A DNA stretch of 64,000 nucleotides from JASSUD01 sp031963415 (GTDB taxonomy: Bacteria; Pseudomonadota; Gammaproteobacteria; Burkholderiales; Burkholderiaceae). Position numbers and translations under genes: made by a program. The notes below the pieces were generated by a model that saw only the letters and a list, made by a program, of their open reading frames with translations, had not been told where the DNA came from and made no database searches. The first letter of the stretch is position 1; each line of letters begins with the position of its first letter. Shown here piece by piece: positions 10,031 to 19,718 of the stretch. Location: the NCBI GenBank assembly GCA_031963415.1, contig JASSUI010000001.1, forward strand, positions 1-64,000, written 5' to 3'.

Positions 10031-10243
10031 GAACCTATTAATTTAGGGTCTCTCTCGTAGCTTTGCGCCGACGCAAACAATGGCATATGGCAAAAGAAAG
10101 CCCAAAACCCGCGGGGAGACCCAAAACATGTCGAATATTTTTGCCTCCAGTACACTAGCTCTTGTCGCAAGCGATGACACCGCTATAAGGTTAAGCAGAC
10201 TCTCTCCTTAATTGAACATCAATACCTTTTTCACTTTATCTAT

Positions 10244-11134
10244 ATGACGACCTTACCCTTTTCTACGCCACGCGATCTATTACGTTATGCAGTTTCACGC
10301 TTTACTCAAGCGAAACTCGCATATGGTCAAGGCAGCACGTGCGCCTACGATGAAGCAGTTTATTTAATTTTGCATACGCTGCATTTACCGCTAGATATGC
10401 TTGAACCTTTCCTTGATGCGCAACTGCTTCGCTCAGAAGTTGACGCTGTCCTTAAAATAATAGAGCGGCGTATTAAAGAACGCCTGCCAGCAGCCTACTT
10501 AACTGGTGAAGCTTGGTTGCACGGCTATCGTTTTTATGTTGATGAAAACGTCATCGTGCCACGTTCACATATTGGAGAGCCACTGCTCAATCATTTTGAA
10601 CCATGGATTGCTGACCCCGATGCAGTACAAAATGTGCTCGACCTGTGCACGGGTTCGGCTTGTTTAGCTATCCTCGCTGCTGACAGATTTGAGCAAGCGC
10701 AAGTCGATGCTGTTGAACTATCTGACAAGGCGATTACTGTAGCCAAACGTAATATTGCCGAATATGACTTAAACGACCGCATTAACTTATATGCAGGCAG
10801 TCTCTATGACCCGCTTCCTGCAACACGTCAGTACGATTTGATTATCTCCAACCCCCCCTACGTCAACGATGCTTCTATGCAAACGCTACCTCCTGAATTC
10901 CGGCATGAACCGGAGTTAGCATTTGCCGGCGGCAAAGATGGCATGGAACTTGTACGTCCCCTCATCGAGGGAGCACGCACAAGATTGAAACCTAATGGCG
11001 TGCTGGTCGTCGAAATCGGACATGAACGCGCCTACCTTGAGGCAGCTTTTCCAGATTTGAATTTCACTTGGTTAAGCACAAGCGGCAGCGAAAATAGCGT
11101 ATTTTTACTGCACCACGCCGATTTGCTTGACTAA
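10244..11134 (+). CDS. prmB: 50S ribosomal protein L3 glutamine methyltransferase
   Basis: PrmB is an S-adenosylmethionine-dependent methyltransferase that N5-methylates a glutamine of ribosomal protein L3. The 296-residue product has the HemK/PrmB layout: an N-terminal helical domain, a beta hairpin with VIVPRSHIGEPL (PrmB type rather than the PrmC pattern), the SAM site VLDLCTGSACLAILAA, and the catalytic ISNPPYVNDASM with the NPPY signature. GGKDGMELVRPLIEGA is diagnostic of the PrmB subgroup. The start ATG 10244 gives MTTLPFSTPRDLLRYAV, as in relatives. It follows dapE at some distance and probably has its own promoter in the 213-bp gap. Confidence 0.95.
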   Translation: MTTLPFSTPRDLLRYAVSRFTQAKLAYGQGSTCAYDEAVYLILHTLHLPLDMLEPFLDAQLLRSEVDAVLKIIERRIKERLPAAYLTGEAWLHGYRFYVDENVIVPRSHIGEPLLNHFEPWIADPDAVQNVLDLCTGSACLAILAADRFEQAQVDAVELSDKAITVAKRNIAEYDLNDRINLYAGSLYDPLPATRQYDLIISNPPYVNDASMQTLPPEFRHEPELAFAGGKDGMELVRPLIEGARTRLKPNGVLVVEIGHERAYLEAAFPDLNFTWLSTSGSENSVFLLHHADLLD

Positions 11135-11156
11135 GCTCCTGTAAGGATCTATCTAA

Positions 11157-11299
11157 AAATTGTCTAAAAGGCTGTCAGTCGGAGGAAGCTCTTAGTTAGC
11201 TAAATCTTGCAGGAACCGAAATGTACTCCATGTACATTAGGATTCCGAGCACCGCCCAGGCTTTAAAAGCGACGTGAATCACAGCCTTTTGGACGATTT
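11157..11299. repeat. 143-bp MITE-like element with 19-bp terminal inverted repeats
   Basis: Two 19-base arms, 11157-11175 and 11281-11299, are inverted copies of each other with 17 of 19 positions matching; both contain AAAAGGCTGT facing inward. The 105 bases between them have no ORF but contain a small GTAC-TCCAT-GTAC palindrome. Size, termini and intergenic position (between prmB and cls) fit a miniature inverted-repeat element or an interspersed palindromic repeat. No flanking target duplication could be assigned. Confidence 0.6.
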
Positions 11300-11339
11300 G
11301 TAGGCAGGTTTTCGCTAATTAATGTAGATCTGAAGGCTT

Positions 11340-12788
11340 ATGAGTTGGTTCTCAAGTGGTTTACTAGTCAGCACTTTTATTGTGCTGATGGAAATCGGCG
11401 GTGTCGTTGCTGCCTTTCATGCCATTCAAAATGCGCGCACCTCGCAAGGCGCAATTGCGTGGGCAATCTCTTTAATTGCGCTGCCCTATCTAACATTAAT
11501 TCCTTATCTCTTTTTAGGCAGCAAGCGGTTCTTCGGCTATGTCGACGCGCGCCGCTTGAGAGATTTGCAAATGCGCAGCAGATCTCAACCTGCTGCGTGG
11601 AAAACCCGAATAGCCCAACTCAATGATCACGATAAACTAGCTGAAAATCTTGGTCAGCGCGCCACGCACGCGCTTGAAAAACTCGCTGGCGCGCGTTTTA
11701 TGCCGGCTAATCGGGTACGTTTACTGATTGATGGAGAAGCCACTTTTGCCGCCATTTTTGCGGCAATTGAACAAGCAACGCACTATGTGATGGTGCAATA
11801 CTTTGTCGTGCATGATGATCAACTTGGGCGCCAGCTACAACAAATATTGCTAACCAAAGCTGCTCAGGGTGTGCAAGTGTATTTTTTATATGACGGTATT
11901 GGTTGTTCAAAACTCCCCCGCCACTACGTAGAAACTTTACGCGCAGGCGGTATAGTTATTCATAAATTTGCGACCAGACGTTTTATTAATCGCTTTCAGG
12001 TCAATTTTCGCAATCACCGAAAAATCGTCGTTGTGGATGGTAGGCGCGCATTTATTGGCGGGCTTAATGCGGGTGATGAGTACCTTGGCAAAAAACCTTT
12101 GCTTTCTCCTTGGCGTGATACACATATTGAGATTGAAGGTCTCGTTGTCGCGGACATTCAAGAAACTTTTACCCAAGACTGGTTCTGGGCCACCCAAGCG
12201 CTTCCCTTAAGTGCACCTCCTACCCCGCAGGTCGACACTAATATGCATTGCTTAGCAATTGCAAGCGGCCCTGCGGATCAATACGAAACTTGCTCGCTAT
12301 TTTTCGTTGAAGCGATTAACACCGCACACCGTCGTGTTTGGATTGCGACCCCGTACTTTGTGCCAGATGAAGCCGTTTTCTCAGCGCTCAGACTCGCTGT
12401 TATGCGGGGTGTAGATGTACGCATCTTAATTCCACAGCAGAGCGACCATTTCGGTGTGTATTACGCGTCGATGCTTTATGCACATGATGCAGTACAAGCA
12501 GGTATTAAAATCTTTCGCTATAAGCCAGGCTTTTGCCATCAAAAAGTATTACTAATCGACGATAAAGCAGCCGCCATCGGCAGCGCAAATTTAGATAATC
12601 GTTCGTTCCGACTCAATTTTGAAATCATGTTATTGACCGTGGACGATGCCTTTGCGATTGAAGTTGCCGCAATGCTAGAACAAGATTTCGCGCAAGCTTA
12701 TGCAGTACCGTTAACCGAGGTCGACCATGCTCCTAGTTGGCGTCGCATCATAATGCACGTCGCACGGCTCTTCTCCCCACTTTTATAA
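11340..12788 (+). CDS. cls: Cardiolipin synthase (phospholipase D family)
   Basis: Cardiolipin synthase joins two phosphatidylglycerol molecules, or another phospholipid pair, to form cardiolipin in the inner membrane. The 482-residue protein has two N-terminal transmembrane helices (about residues 6-27 and 36-58), then two phospholipase D domains each with an HKD motif: NHRKIVVVDGRRAFIGGLN near residues 222-240 and HQKVLLIDDKAAAIGSANLD near 400-420. This length and topology match bacterial ClsA. It starts at ATG 11340, just after the MITE-like repeat, and appears monocistronic: prmB is 205 bp upstream and the next clear gene is convergent. Confidence 0.93.
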   Translation: MSWFSSGLLVSTFIVLMEIGGVVAAFHAIQNARTSQGAIAWAISLIALPYLTLIPYLFLGSKRFFGYVDARRLRDLQMRSRSQPAAWKTRIAQLNDHDKLAENLGQRATHALEKLAGARFMPANRVRLLIDGEATFAAIFAAIEQATHYVMVQYFVVHDDQLGRQLQQILLTKAAQGVQVYFLYDGIGCSKLPRHYVETLRAGGIVIHKFATRRFINRFQVNFRNHRKIVVVDGRRAFIGGLNAGDEYLGKKPLLSPWRDTHIEIEGLVVADIQETFTQDWFWATQALPLSAPPTPQVDTNMHCLAIASGPADQYETCSLFFVEAINTAHRRVWIATPYFVPDEAVFSALRLAVMRGVDVRILIPQQSDHFGVYYASMLYAHDAVQAGIKIFRYKPGFCHQKVLLIDDKAAAIGSANLDNRSFRLNFEIMLLTVDDAFAIEVAAMLEQDFAQAYAVPLTEVDHAPSWRRIIMHVARLFSPLL

Positions 12789-12852
12789 TTTTTTTAATAC
12801 TGAGTGATAGCGTGGCATATGGATTTTGCTAGTAATCTAAAGGATTACTCAA

Positions 12853-13002
12853 ATGGCCAATTGCCTCACCTCATTTCGCATAATATTTCATCGCTCCACT
12901 GTTAAAAAACGTAAAGCGGATTCAGAGAAAGCTTCTACTTCCACTGCCATCAAGAAAAAATCTAAGGAATTGCTCTCAAAAATGGTCAGCATGGGGAAAT
13001 AG
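12853..13002 (+). CDS. Possible small basic protein, 49 aa
   Basis: A short ORF that begins ATG GCC AAT after a good ribosome-binding motif (AAAGGA, 8 bases upstream) and ends at TAG 13000-13002. The product is Lys/Ser-rich (11 Lys), with no hydrophobic segment and no recognised domain. It sits in the gap between cls and the convergent DotA-like gene, at the edge of the secretion-system island. The evidence is only the start signal and amino-acid bias, so it may be chance. The rest of the gap, 13003-13232, shows nothing supportable. Confidence 0.3.
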   Translation: MANCLTSFRIIFHRSTVKKRKADSEKASTSTAIKKKSKELLSKMVSMGK

Positions 13003-13232
13003 TTCAAGATGATCAGGAAGTAACAATAATTCAATACAGTGAGGATATGCAGATGTCCTTTCTATAACGATGAATGAATCAACTTTTCATTTCAATTACC
13101 CAGCTGGGCCAAGCGATTCTTTTCGTTAGGAATCTGTTCAAGCTCTCTAACAGTAACCGCATCTCACGGCGAATACTAAATATCTGCATTAATAGCAAAG
13201 GCATGCCTGATCAGAAAACATTTGAGCAAATT

Positions 13233-15950
13233 TTAAGAATGTCCCCCCAACAATTCCTTATTAGTAGCAGGATGCTTTCCACGCCCACCTTTGCTATCTG
13301 CTTTACCTGCACTATGACCCTCTTTTTCCGCACCGCGCGGAATATCTACCGGTATGCCTTTAAGACCTCCACTTGCGTCAGCTGCTCCTCCGATATCTTT
13401 GGCATCCAGCGCACCGCCAAGCCAATTTAATACATTGTCGGGTAACCAGTTCACTAAAGTGAAAATTGAATGAACTACACCTGTCATTAGCATCACATAA
13501 ATCGCAACATACGCCAGAAAGGCCACGACACCTGATAAAGAGTTATATTCAGCACCTGCCACCGCAGTGATGTAAGCAGCATTGATAAAACCGGCCACAG
13601 GTTGCACCAGCCAAATACTGCCAAAGAAACCAAAAACAGTTAGTGTTGGACGCAAAAAGTTACCTAAGATCAACATATATCCAGGTCCACCTTTACCTAC
13701 TCCATCACCACCATCTGGCTGCAAATGAGCCAGCGCAAAAATTGGCGCAGCAATTACTGATTCAAAAACTAATACAAACCACTTGATCACTGCAGTGACC
13801 GCCGTAATAAAAGGAATCATCGGCACATAGTAGGCAGCCCAAGCACCTAAAAAGAGAAGACTTAACGCCAATGTCGTCAACATGCCCGAAATTGAAGAAA
13901 CTGCTGCGCCAATATCGAAAAGTGTACCCAGTGTCAATTTGACGCCAGTGCCATGGCTCAATCCGTTGATTGTAAAAAGTGCGCCTAATAAAGTTTCACC
14001 CGTATTAATAATCGAATCACCCACCGCTTTAATCTGCCCTATATGGGACAGATTGCTACCCGCTAACTGTTGCGTGAATTTGTAAATCGCATCTTGCGTA
14101 AAGCTTGCTAAAAACCGTTTCGCATCCTCCCAACTATGTGGCAAACGCGCGCTAACAGACGTTTGTTGTTGATAGGCTTTACGCGGTGCCATTTCTCGCT
14201 GCTTAATATATTCTTCAGCTGTAAGCAGAGCATCTTGGTAGCTACGCAATACGGTTTGTATTTCTTTATCTTCAATTTCGACGGCATGCGATACAGGCAG
14301 AGTATTAAGCGCCGACTGCATCGCATCATTCAGTTGAATAAAGTGGTTGTAATAAGTCGGCAGAAAAATCCATCCCCCCTCTTTAGCCCACCGCAAAAAA
14401 TTTGTGCGCTCAACCTCACTGCTTTGTTGCAATGCTCTCTTAGCAGCGGCCACTAAAGCAACTTCATAATTTGCAGCAGCAGTCTCTAACGCACCAGGCT
14501 CAGGCTTTTGTCCTGCAACGAGCTTTTCAGCGAATGGCCGCAGAATTTTTATCATGTTGCGCACTGCTTGAGCATGGGCGGCCATAATCGGGCCTTTAGC
14601 AATTTTTAGATTGCTATTGTGCTTCCCTCCTACTTCAGCCTCTTCCCACTTCAGCGCACCGCATACGACTGGGTTAAGGTAACTACCATACCGTGCACGC
14701 CACTCAAAATTAACGACGGTATAGCGTTGAGGAATAAGTTGCCTCGCTTGCTGATAAATCCTAATCAGTTTTAATGCAGGTATTACATCTAGATTTCTGC
14801 TAAACGTTGGCGTATCGGCGCTCGGCACAACCGTTTGCTGCTGTTCCCTGAGCATTATTTTTTCATACCGACCAGAACCCTCAAATTGCTGATTAAGCGC
14901 GGCTCGACATACTTCAAAACGCAGGATATTGGCTGCGAGCGGACGTGCATCAGGTATGTGCGGCTGCATCACCATATTGGTTTCAGCCACATAATCTATC
15001 CCCTCAGCAATCACTACATTCGCCAAACCGATCGACTGCACCACTATCCATAGCACACCAATTTGAATCAACGAATAGCCAGAACTAAGAGGTAATAGCA
15101 AGCCAGCAGCAGCTACGGTACGCAGAGGTAACCAAGCAGAGGACATTTTTTTGCCCAATAACACGCCATCATGAGCTGAATCTACCGCTCCCTTAATCGT
15201 CATGTAGCTGATAAACAGCATGCCAAAAAACAGCACTGCACTATTAAAGGGGCCAAGCATACGGCTAAGTGCATTAGTCGATGTCGCCGTATCAGGATCG
15301 GCGTTAGCCTGAATTTGATCAATAACGTTCCCAAAAATTTGCCGCAAAAATGCGACCGACGCATCTCCAGCGGCTGGTTTAAATTGACCAAGATCCACAC
15401 TTGCTGAATAAACCGCAGTACTCGCTAACGCCACCATCAACAACAAACCAAGAGCCAAAACATACAGGCATCGACGCACCCAATAATCTTGCTGAAGCCA
15501 TTGCCCAAATGCGTAAAGATTGCGTTCTCGAACTTGACAAGCACGAAAGTGCCAAACCAAGGCTTTTGCAGCAGCCAATAACATAACCCCAGTTGACAAA
15601 AGTAAATAACTAACCCAGTTACTTACCTCATCCTGTCCGACTAATGGTGTGGCAATCAAAAAAGCAAACGCCACAGAACACAACAAAAACCAATTACCCG
15701 AACGTTTCTGAAATGCTTGTGCAGATGCTAATAAATCACTTTCAGCAAGGTGCAGACGATTGAGGGCCGCATCGAAGGTTTCCTGTTGAGATGCTCTATT
15801 GTATTGATGAAGTCTTTGTAAACGTTGTTGAGTGCGAGCGATACTTTCCTTAATAACCCCGTTAATTTCTCGCATTGCCCGTAGCAAGGTAGGCGCTCCT
15901 GTACAAGCTAGCGCAAAGCTGGAAGCCATTTTGCTTGGTTTGAAGCGCAT
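13233..15950 (-). CDS. DotA/TraY-family type IVB secretion protein
   Basis: A 905-residue polytopic membrane protein of the DotA (Legionella Dot/Icm) and TraY (IncI conjugation) family, part of the inner-membrane platform of type IVB secretion systems. After an N-terminal helical region it has hydrophobic segments near residues 86-104, 112-134, 161-183 and 235-255, and the family block LGKKMSSAWLPLRTVAAAG. A long soluble loop follows (about 320-690), then a C-terminal membrane cluster with the DotA-type FESVIAAPIFALAHL and NFLRPTLTVFGF. The first 150 or so residues, with two extra helices, may correspond to a separate TraX-like protein in IncI plasmids; that is inference. A Gly/Lys/Asp-rich tail ends the protein. 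It is divergent from four exported-protein genes and is the clearest secretion marker of the island. Confidence 0.82.
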   Translation of the reverse strand: MRFKPSKMASSFALACTGAPTLLRAMREINGVIKESIARTQQRLQRLHQYNRASQQETFDAALNRLHLAESDLLASAQAFQKRSGNWFLLCSVAFAFLIATPLVGQDEVSNWVSYLLLSTGVMLLAAAKALVWHFRACQVRERNLYAFGQWLQQDYWVRRCLYVLALGLLLMVALASTAVYSASVDLGQFKPAAGDASVAFLRQIFGNVIDQIQANADPDTATSTNALSRMLGPFNSAVLFFGMLFISYMTIKGAVDSAHDGVLLGKKMSSAWLPLRTVAAAGLLLPLSSGYSLIQIGVLWIVVQSIGLANVVIAEGIDYVAETNMVMQPHIPDARPLAANILRFEVCRAALNQQFEGSGRYEKIMLREQQQTVVPSADTPTFSRNLDVIPALKLIRIYQQARQLIPQRYTVVNFEWRARYGSYLNPVVCGALKWEEAEVGGKHNSNLKIAKGPIMAAHAQAVRNMIKILRPFAEKLVAGQKPEPGALETAAANYEVALVAAAKRALQQSSEVERTNFLRWAKEGGWIFLPTYYNHFIQLNDAMQSALNTLPVSHAVEIEDKEIQTVLRSYQDALLTAEEYIKQREMAPRKAYQQQTSVSARLPHSWEDAKRFLASFTQDAIYKFTQQLAGSNLSHIGQIKAVGDSIINTGETLLGALFTINGLSHGTGVKLTLGTLFDIGAAVSSISGMLTTLALSLLFLGAWAAYYVPMIPFITAVTAVIKWFVLVFESVIAAPIFALAHLQPDGGDGVGKGGPGYMLILGNFLRPTLTVFGFFGSIWLVQPVAGFINAAYITAVAGAEYNSLSGVVAFLAYVAIYVMLMTGVVHSIFTLVNWLPDNVLNWLGGALDAKDIGGAADASGGLKGIPVDIPRGAEKEGHSAGKADSKGGRGKHPATNKELLGGHS

Positions 15951-16152
15951 GCTTTTACCCCTTTGCTACTGTGTCTGGCAGATTGCTCACGCATCGATGT
16001 CGTGAACAAACATTGAGAATCATTTGTGATGCTTTTGAATAGTTTGGTGAGATAGCAAAGGCTAATCAATATGTCTTTTGGCTAGTTATATTTTTATGTT
16101 TTCGTTTCTACGATTAAGGCTTAATTCCAAGCCTTAACGAGCGAGGCTCACT

Positions 16153-16683
16153 GTGAGTAGAAAATCTTCTATAAAACTATTTCTGCTATCACTTAGCGTA
16201 ACTGCAGCAAGCGCCCCTCTAGATTATGCTTGGGGACTTGAAGCGCAAGCGGCGCAAACTTATTGCACTGAAGTGAAGCAGGCTGTGCAAGCAGCACAGA
16301 TGAAATATTTACAAGCGTACCAGCCGCGCACTAACCCCGGTCAATCTTTCGATGACGCTACGCTACCCTGCATTGATTTCATTGCGAAATTCAAAAGCAA
16401 ATTGCCTAGTTTTTTAGACGACTCAATCCTCACTCAAGTAGCCCAACAACTGCTGCAACGTACTTGCCAAGCAGCGCGTGATCAATTTGATAAAACTATC
16501 AACGAGGCTAAGCAATCCATTTCTGGTGTGGTGGGGCGGCTGCCTGATCTCAAGCAAGATACAGCTTTCTATACGCCGAGCACTAACACTGCGATGCCGG
16601 TTTTTCTCGATTCCGCTGAGGGTGCCAGTGAACACCCGGCAATACAACAAACCATTAATCGCGTTATCAATGTGTTGCAGTAG
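16153..16683 (+). CDS. Exported protein of the secretion island, unknown function
   Basis: A 176-residue protein starting at GTG 16153 with an N-terminal signal-like segment (about residues 8-26, FLLSLSVTAASAPL). The mature part contains a few Cys residues (CTEV, LPCIDF, RTCQAARD) that could form disulphides in the periplasm. It is mostly helical and ends in polar residues. I recognise no family. It is the first of four same-strand genes (16153-19718), 33 bp before the next, and divergent from the DotA/TraY gene by about 200 bp, so a role in the same envelope complex is plausible but unproven. Confidence 0.6.
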   Translation: MSRKSSIKLFLLSLSVTAASAPLDYAWGLEAQAAQTYCTEVKQAVQAAQMKYLQAYQPRTNPGQSFDDATLPCIDFIAKFKSKLPSFLDDSILTQVAQQLLQRTCQAARDQFDKTINEAKQSISGVVGRLPDLKQDTAFYTPSTNTAMPVFLDSAEGASEHPAIQQTINRVINVLQ

Positions 16684-16716
16684 CCAATTAGTTTAGTTTT
16701 TTAGATAGAAAAAACG

Positions 16717-17859
16717 ATGAATAGAATTTATATGCGTGTCATGCGTAGGCTTAACGTCTCTAACATAATTGCCGCCTCTGCTCTTAGCATAGGGATAGTT
16801 TCAAGCACCTATGCATGTTGTGGTGATGGAGAAATAGCCGCGCGGGGAGCTAAAGCTGCGGGTTCTACCGTATCAACCGCTATTTCGAACGCAACTTCAA
16901 CTATTGTCACGTGGCTAGAACGTATTAACCTAGCGCTTGAGCGTGGCTTTAATAAACTTTATGTGGAGCTGAACAAGCAAACCGCCGCGCAACGAGTTCT
17001 TGAACAGGGTACTCGCGTAGCGCAAGCACAAATGATGATTGAAAAAGCAAAAGCTGAAGCCAAGCTGAAATATGAACTATCACCGCGAGCTTGCTTTGAA
17101 ACAGCGGGTGCCGCCGCGAGTGGTCGAGCAACTGCAGAAACGCTAACCCACTTAAATGACTTAAATCGTGACTTTGCAAAGCGCACATTGTTTACACCAA
17201 ATGCTGCCGCGGCAATGACGCAAATCTATGCTAAACACACTACTCAATATTGCTCGCAGCAAGATTTTCAGCTAGGCCGTTGTAACAAGCCAGTTGCTGC
17301 TAGTCTGCAAAATGCTGATGTACGTGCAGATTCAATGCTCAATACTACTCATTACGATGCAGCACAGTTAGACGCTGCTCATACGTTAATTAATCACCTA
17401 ACTAATCCTGTCCCCACGCAACCTATTCCGAAAGCTTGGGAAAAAACGCCACAAGGCAAAGCCTTTGTCGCAGCCCAATATATTGAACAAAGTCGTGCTT
17501 CGGTAGCTGCCAACTCACTGAGCCATGCTGTAGCACTGCGCACCCCAATAAAGGGGCTCGGTTCATCCGCAATGCTTAACAAAGCCGATGTATCTGAACT
17601 GGAATTGATGGAAAGCCAAGTTCGTGCACGCTTCACATCGCCTACTTGGTACAAGATGATCGCTGGCTTTTCGCTAGAAAATTTGATGCGCGAGCAGAAC
17701 AAAATGCAGGCACTTAAACTCTGGATGGACCTTAAATCCTTCCAGCAAATGGAACGCATTGAGGCGGTGCTCGCCACTCAACTTGCGTTAGAGGTAAAAC
17801 GTGACGCAGACACCAGATTAGCGCAAGCGCGTAATGTGGCTGCTAAGGCAGGCCGGTAA
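16717..17859 (+). CDS. Exported helical protein, paralogue of next gene; C-terminal domain shared with the M23 protein
   Basis: A 380-residue protein with a signal-like N-terminus (about residues 15-34) followed by a Cys pair (YACCGDGE). The helical N-terminal half (about 35-215) is similar to the next gene product: WLERINLALERGFNKLY here against LLEKALYRPLEIGFGKLY there, and YCSQQDFQLGRCNK against YCSGDEQASGRCDS. The C-terminal 90 residues (about 285-375, RFTSPTWYKMIAG ... QMERIEAVLATQLAL) resemble the C-terminus of the M23 protein two genes on. It is probably a conjugation or secretion component, with no recognised name. The stop is directly followed by the ATG of the next gene. Confidence 0.65.
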   Translation: MNRIYMRVMRRLNVSNIIAASALSIGIVSSTYACCGDGEIAARGAKAAGSTVSTAISNATSTIVTWLERINLALERGFNKLYVELNKQTAAQRVLEQGTRVAQAQMMIEKAKAEAKLKYELSPRACFETAGAAASGRATAETLTHLNDLNRDFAKRTLFTPNAAAAMTQIYAKHTTQYCSQQDFQLGRCNKPVAASLQNADVRADSMLNTTHYDAAQLDAAHTLINHLTNPVPTQPIPKAWEKTPQGKAFVAAQYIEQSRASVAANSLSHAVALRTPIKGLGSSAMLNKADVSELELMESQVRARFTSPTWYKMIAGFSLENLMREQNKMQALKLWMDLKSFQQMERIEAVLATQLALEVKRDADTRLAQARNVAAKAGR

Positions 17860-18696
17860 ATGAAAGCATTTATTGCAACATTTATTACGTTATTACTTAT
17901 TAGCGTGAGCGTACCTTTTGCACGTGCCTGGGCTTGCTGTGACCCTTGGGGTTGGGTCGCACATGGTGCATTTATACAAGCTGGTCAGCAAATCGTTTCG
18001 TCAATCACAAACGCAACCAACCAAATTTCAGGTTTGCTTGAAAAAGCGTTGTACCGCCCGTTAGAAATAGGCTTTGGCAAGCTTTACCAAGAGCTGACTA
18101 AACAAAGCGCGCTACAACGTAGTTTTAAACAAGGTGTTATAGCGTCTCGCGCACAACTTAATATGCAACAACTTATTCACCGAGCAGCACAACGTGCAAC
18201 GCTGCCAGCTGAACTATCGCGAAGCGTGACTGATGCAGCGTTACTCGCTGAACAAGATGCAGTTGTGGTCCAGCAAATTGGCCGTAACAACGCTGGTTTT
18301 AGTCAATCTTTTTACTCAACCAAACCCTTTGATCCCGCGACTATGATGATTGAGCAACATCGCGCCTATTGCTCAGGTGATGAACAAGCGAGCGGACGGT
18401 GCGACTCTTTAGTGCCACTTGCCTTGCAAAACGCAGATCTCACACTCAATACAATCGTCAATCCTGGCGCAGCGGAATACCAAACTCTATCGGAAGATGA
18501 ATATAGAGCAGCGCTGACCTTCGTACGAAATGTAGTGCATCCATCTACTGAGGCGCTGTTGATTAAAGCTCAATCTAAATCGGCGCAAGCACAAAACAAT
18601 GCGCTCATTCAATTGGCTGACCAAGCTGCGCTTTCATTTGCAGCGCACAGTTTGCACGCATTAATCGCGCAACACACACGGCGCCACCAACGATGA
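17860..18696 (+). CDS. Exported helical protein, shorter paralogue of preceding gene
   Basis: A 278-residue protein with a clear signal peptide (MKAFIATFITLLLISVSVPF, cleavage likely near ARAWA) and a following Cys pair (WACCDPW). It aligns with residues 35-260 of the upstream neighbour, including the CC pair, the GFGKLYQELTKQSALQR block, the YCSGDEQASGRCD block and LQNADLTLNTIVN. It lacks that protein's C-terminal domain; the equivalent domain is found at the end of the next gene instead. It starts immediately after the preceding stop and its TGA overlaps the next ATG (ATGA), so the genes are translationally coupled. Function is unknown; export and context suggest a periplasmic secretion-system part. 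Confidence 0.65.
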   Translation: MKAFIATFITLLLISVSVPFARAWACCDPWGWVAHGAFIQAGQQIVSSITNATNQISGLLEKALYRPLEIGFGKLYQELTKQSALQRSFKQGVIASRAQLNMQQLIHRAAQRATLPAELSRSVTDAALLAEQDAVVVQQIGRNNAGFSQSFYSTKPFDPATMMIEQHRAYCSGDEQASGRCDSLVPLALQNADLTLNTIVNPGAAEYQTLSEDEYRAALTFVRNVVHPSTEALLIKAQSKSAQAQNNALIQLADQAALSFAAHSLHALIAQHTRRHQR

Positions 18697-19718
18697 AAAA
18701 AATTTTTTTCTTGCTAGCGTTGCTGACATCCGATGCGCTAATGGCAAACACGGACAACTGCTTGATTTCACCAGTCTCCCCTGCTGCAGAACAACTGATC
18801 ACTAATATTTATGGCTGCCGTCTTCACCCGCTTAACCATAAATGGAAATTTCATAACGGTCTCGACTTTCGAGCCTATATGAATACACCGCTTGTAGCGG
18901 CTCGTGAGGGAGATATTCAAAGCTTCTCTACTATCATCGGCGGCAACGAAGCTCGAATTGTGGGCGGCTCTAAGCCAGTGCTTCGGTATCTACATTTAAA
19001 CCGACTTGCAGTTGAACCAGGAACCCATGTAAGCATAGGTCAAGAGATTGCTCGCTCAGGGAGAAGTGGCCGTGTTACTGCAGAGCATCTGCATTTTGAA
19101 GTGTTAAAAAGAGGAAGCCAAAACGGTGGCAGTATCCATGTCAACCCCGAGCCACTGTTATGTAAAAAAGTAAAGCACAAAGCTGGCGCCGACTCCTCAG
19201 ATCAAAAACCCATTTACGATCCTGGCAACGGTATATGCGATGGCAACCCTAAAAAGCCCCCGCCTAACGCCGCTACAGATGTTGCACAGAAGCTCTTCGG
19301 TGCTAAATCAGCTTCACTCATCGCTATGCGTGCTTCTAATTTTCTTACAATGCTTACACTACCTTTGGCTAAGTTAATGTCATCAACATCATCTGGATCA
19401 AATACGGTGGCATCGACTGCACCTACAATTGAGCAATTTGATGACGTTTCTATCATCGAAGTGATTTCAACAGAAGTTTTAAAGCGCTTTGCCAATCCAG
19501 TCTGGTATGAAGAGCAAGCTGAGCGCGGTATCGTACCGCTGCTAACTGAATACGTGCATATGAAGGCATTAGAAAATTTTCTCAATCGGTACAAACAACA
19601 GCTACAAGAACGTATCGAAAATTTGCTTGCAATTCGATTGGCTCGCCAAAATCGTCGAGATATAGAGGAATTATTATTAGAGCAACGTAGAAGCGCTGCT
19701 TACGCTGCCAATCATTAA
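18693..19718 (+). CDS. M23-family metallopeptidase fused to a secretion-island domain
   Basis: An exported 341-residue protein. After a signal peptide (about residues 1-18) comes a lysostaphin-type M23 domain (about 35-150) with an intact zinc site: the GCRLHPLNHKWKFHNGLDF segment gives His54 and Asp58, then His101 in YLHLN, and His132/His134 in EHLHFEV. M23 enzymes cut peptidoglycan cross-bridges. After a low-complexity Ser/Thr linker (about 220-245), the C-terminal 90 residues (FANPVWYEEQAERGIV ... RIENLLAIRLARQNRRD) resemble the C-terminus of the 380-residue protein at 16717-17859. A role in opening the cell wall for a trans-envelope machine is inferred from context. It overlaps the upstream gene by 4 bp. 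Confidence 0.8.
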   Translation: MKKIFFLLALLTSDALMANTDNCLISPVSPAAEQLITNIYGCRLHPLNHKWKFHNGLDFRAYMNTPLVAAREGDIQSFSTIIGGNEARIVGGSKPVLRYLHLNRLAVEPGTHVSIGQEIARSGRSGRVTAEHLHFEVLKRGSQNGGSIHVNPEPLLCKKVKHKAGADSSDQKPIYDPGNGICDGNPKKPPPNAATDVAQKLFGAKSASLIAMRASNFLTMLTLPLAKLMSSTSSGSNTVASTAPTIEQFDDVSIIEVISTEVLKRFANPVWYEEQAERGIVPLLTEYVHMKALENFLNRYKQQLQERIENLLAIRLARQNRRDIEELLLEQRRSAAYAANH

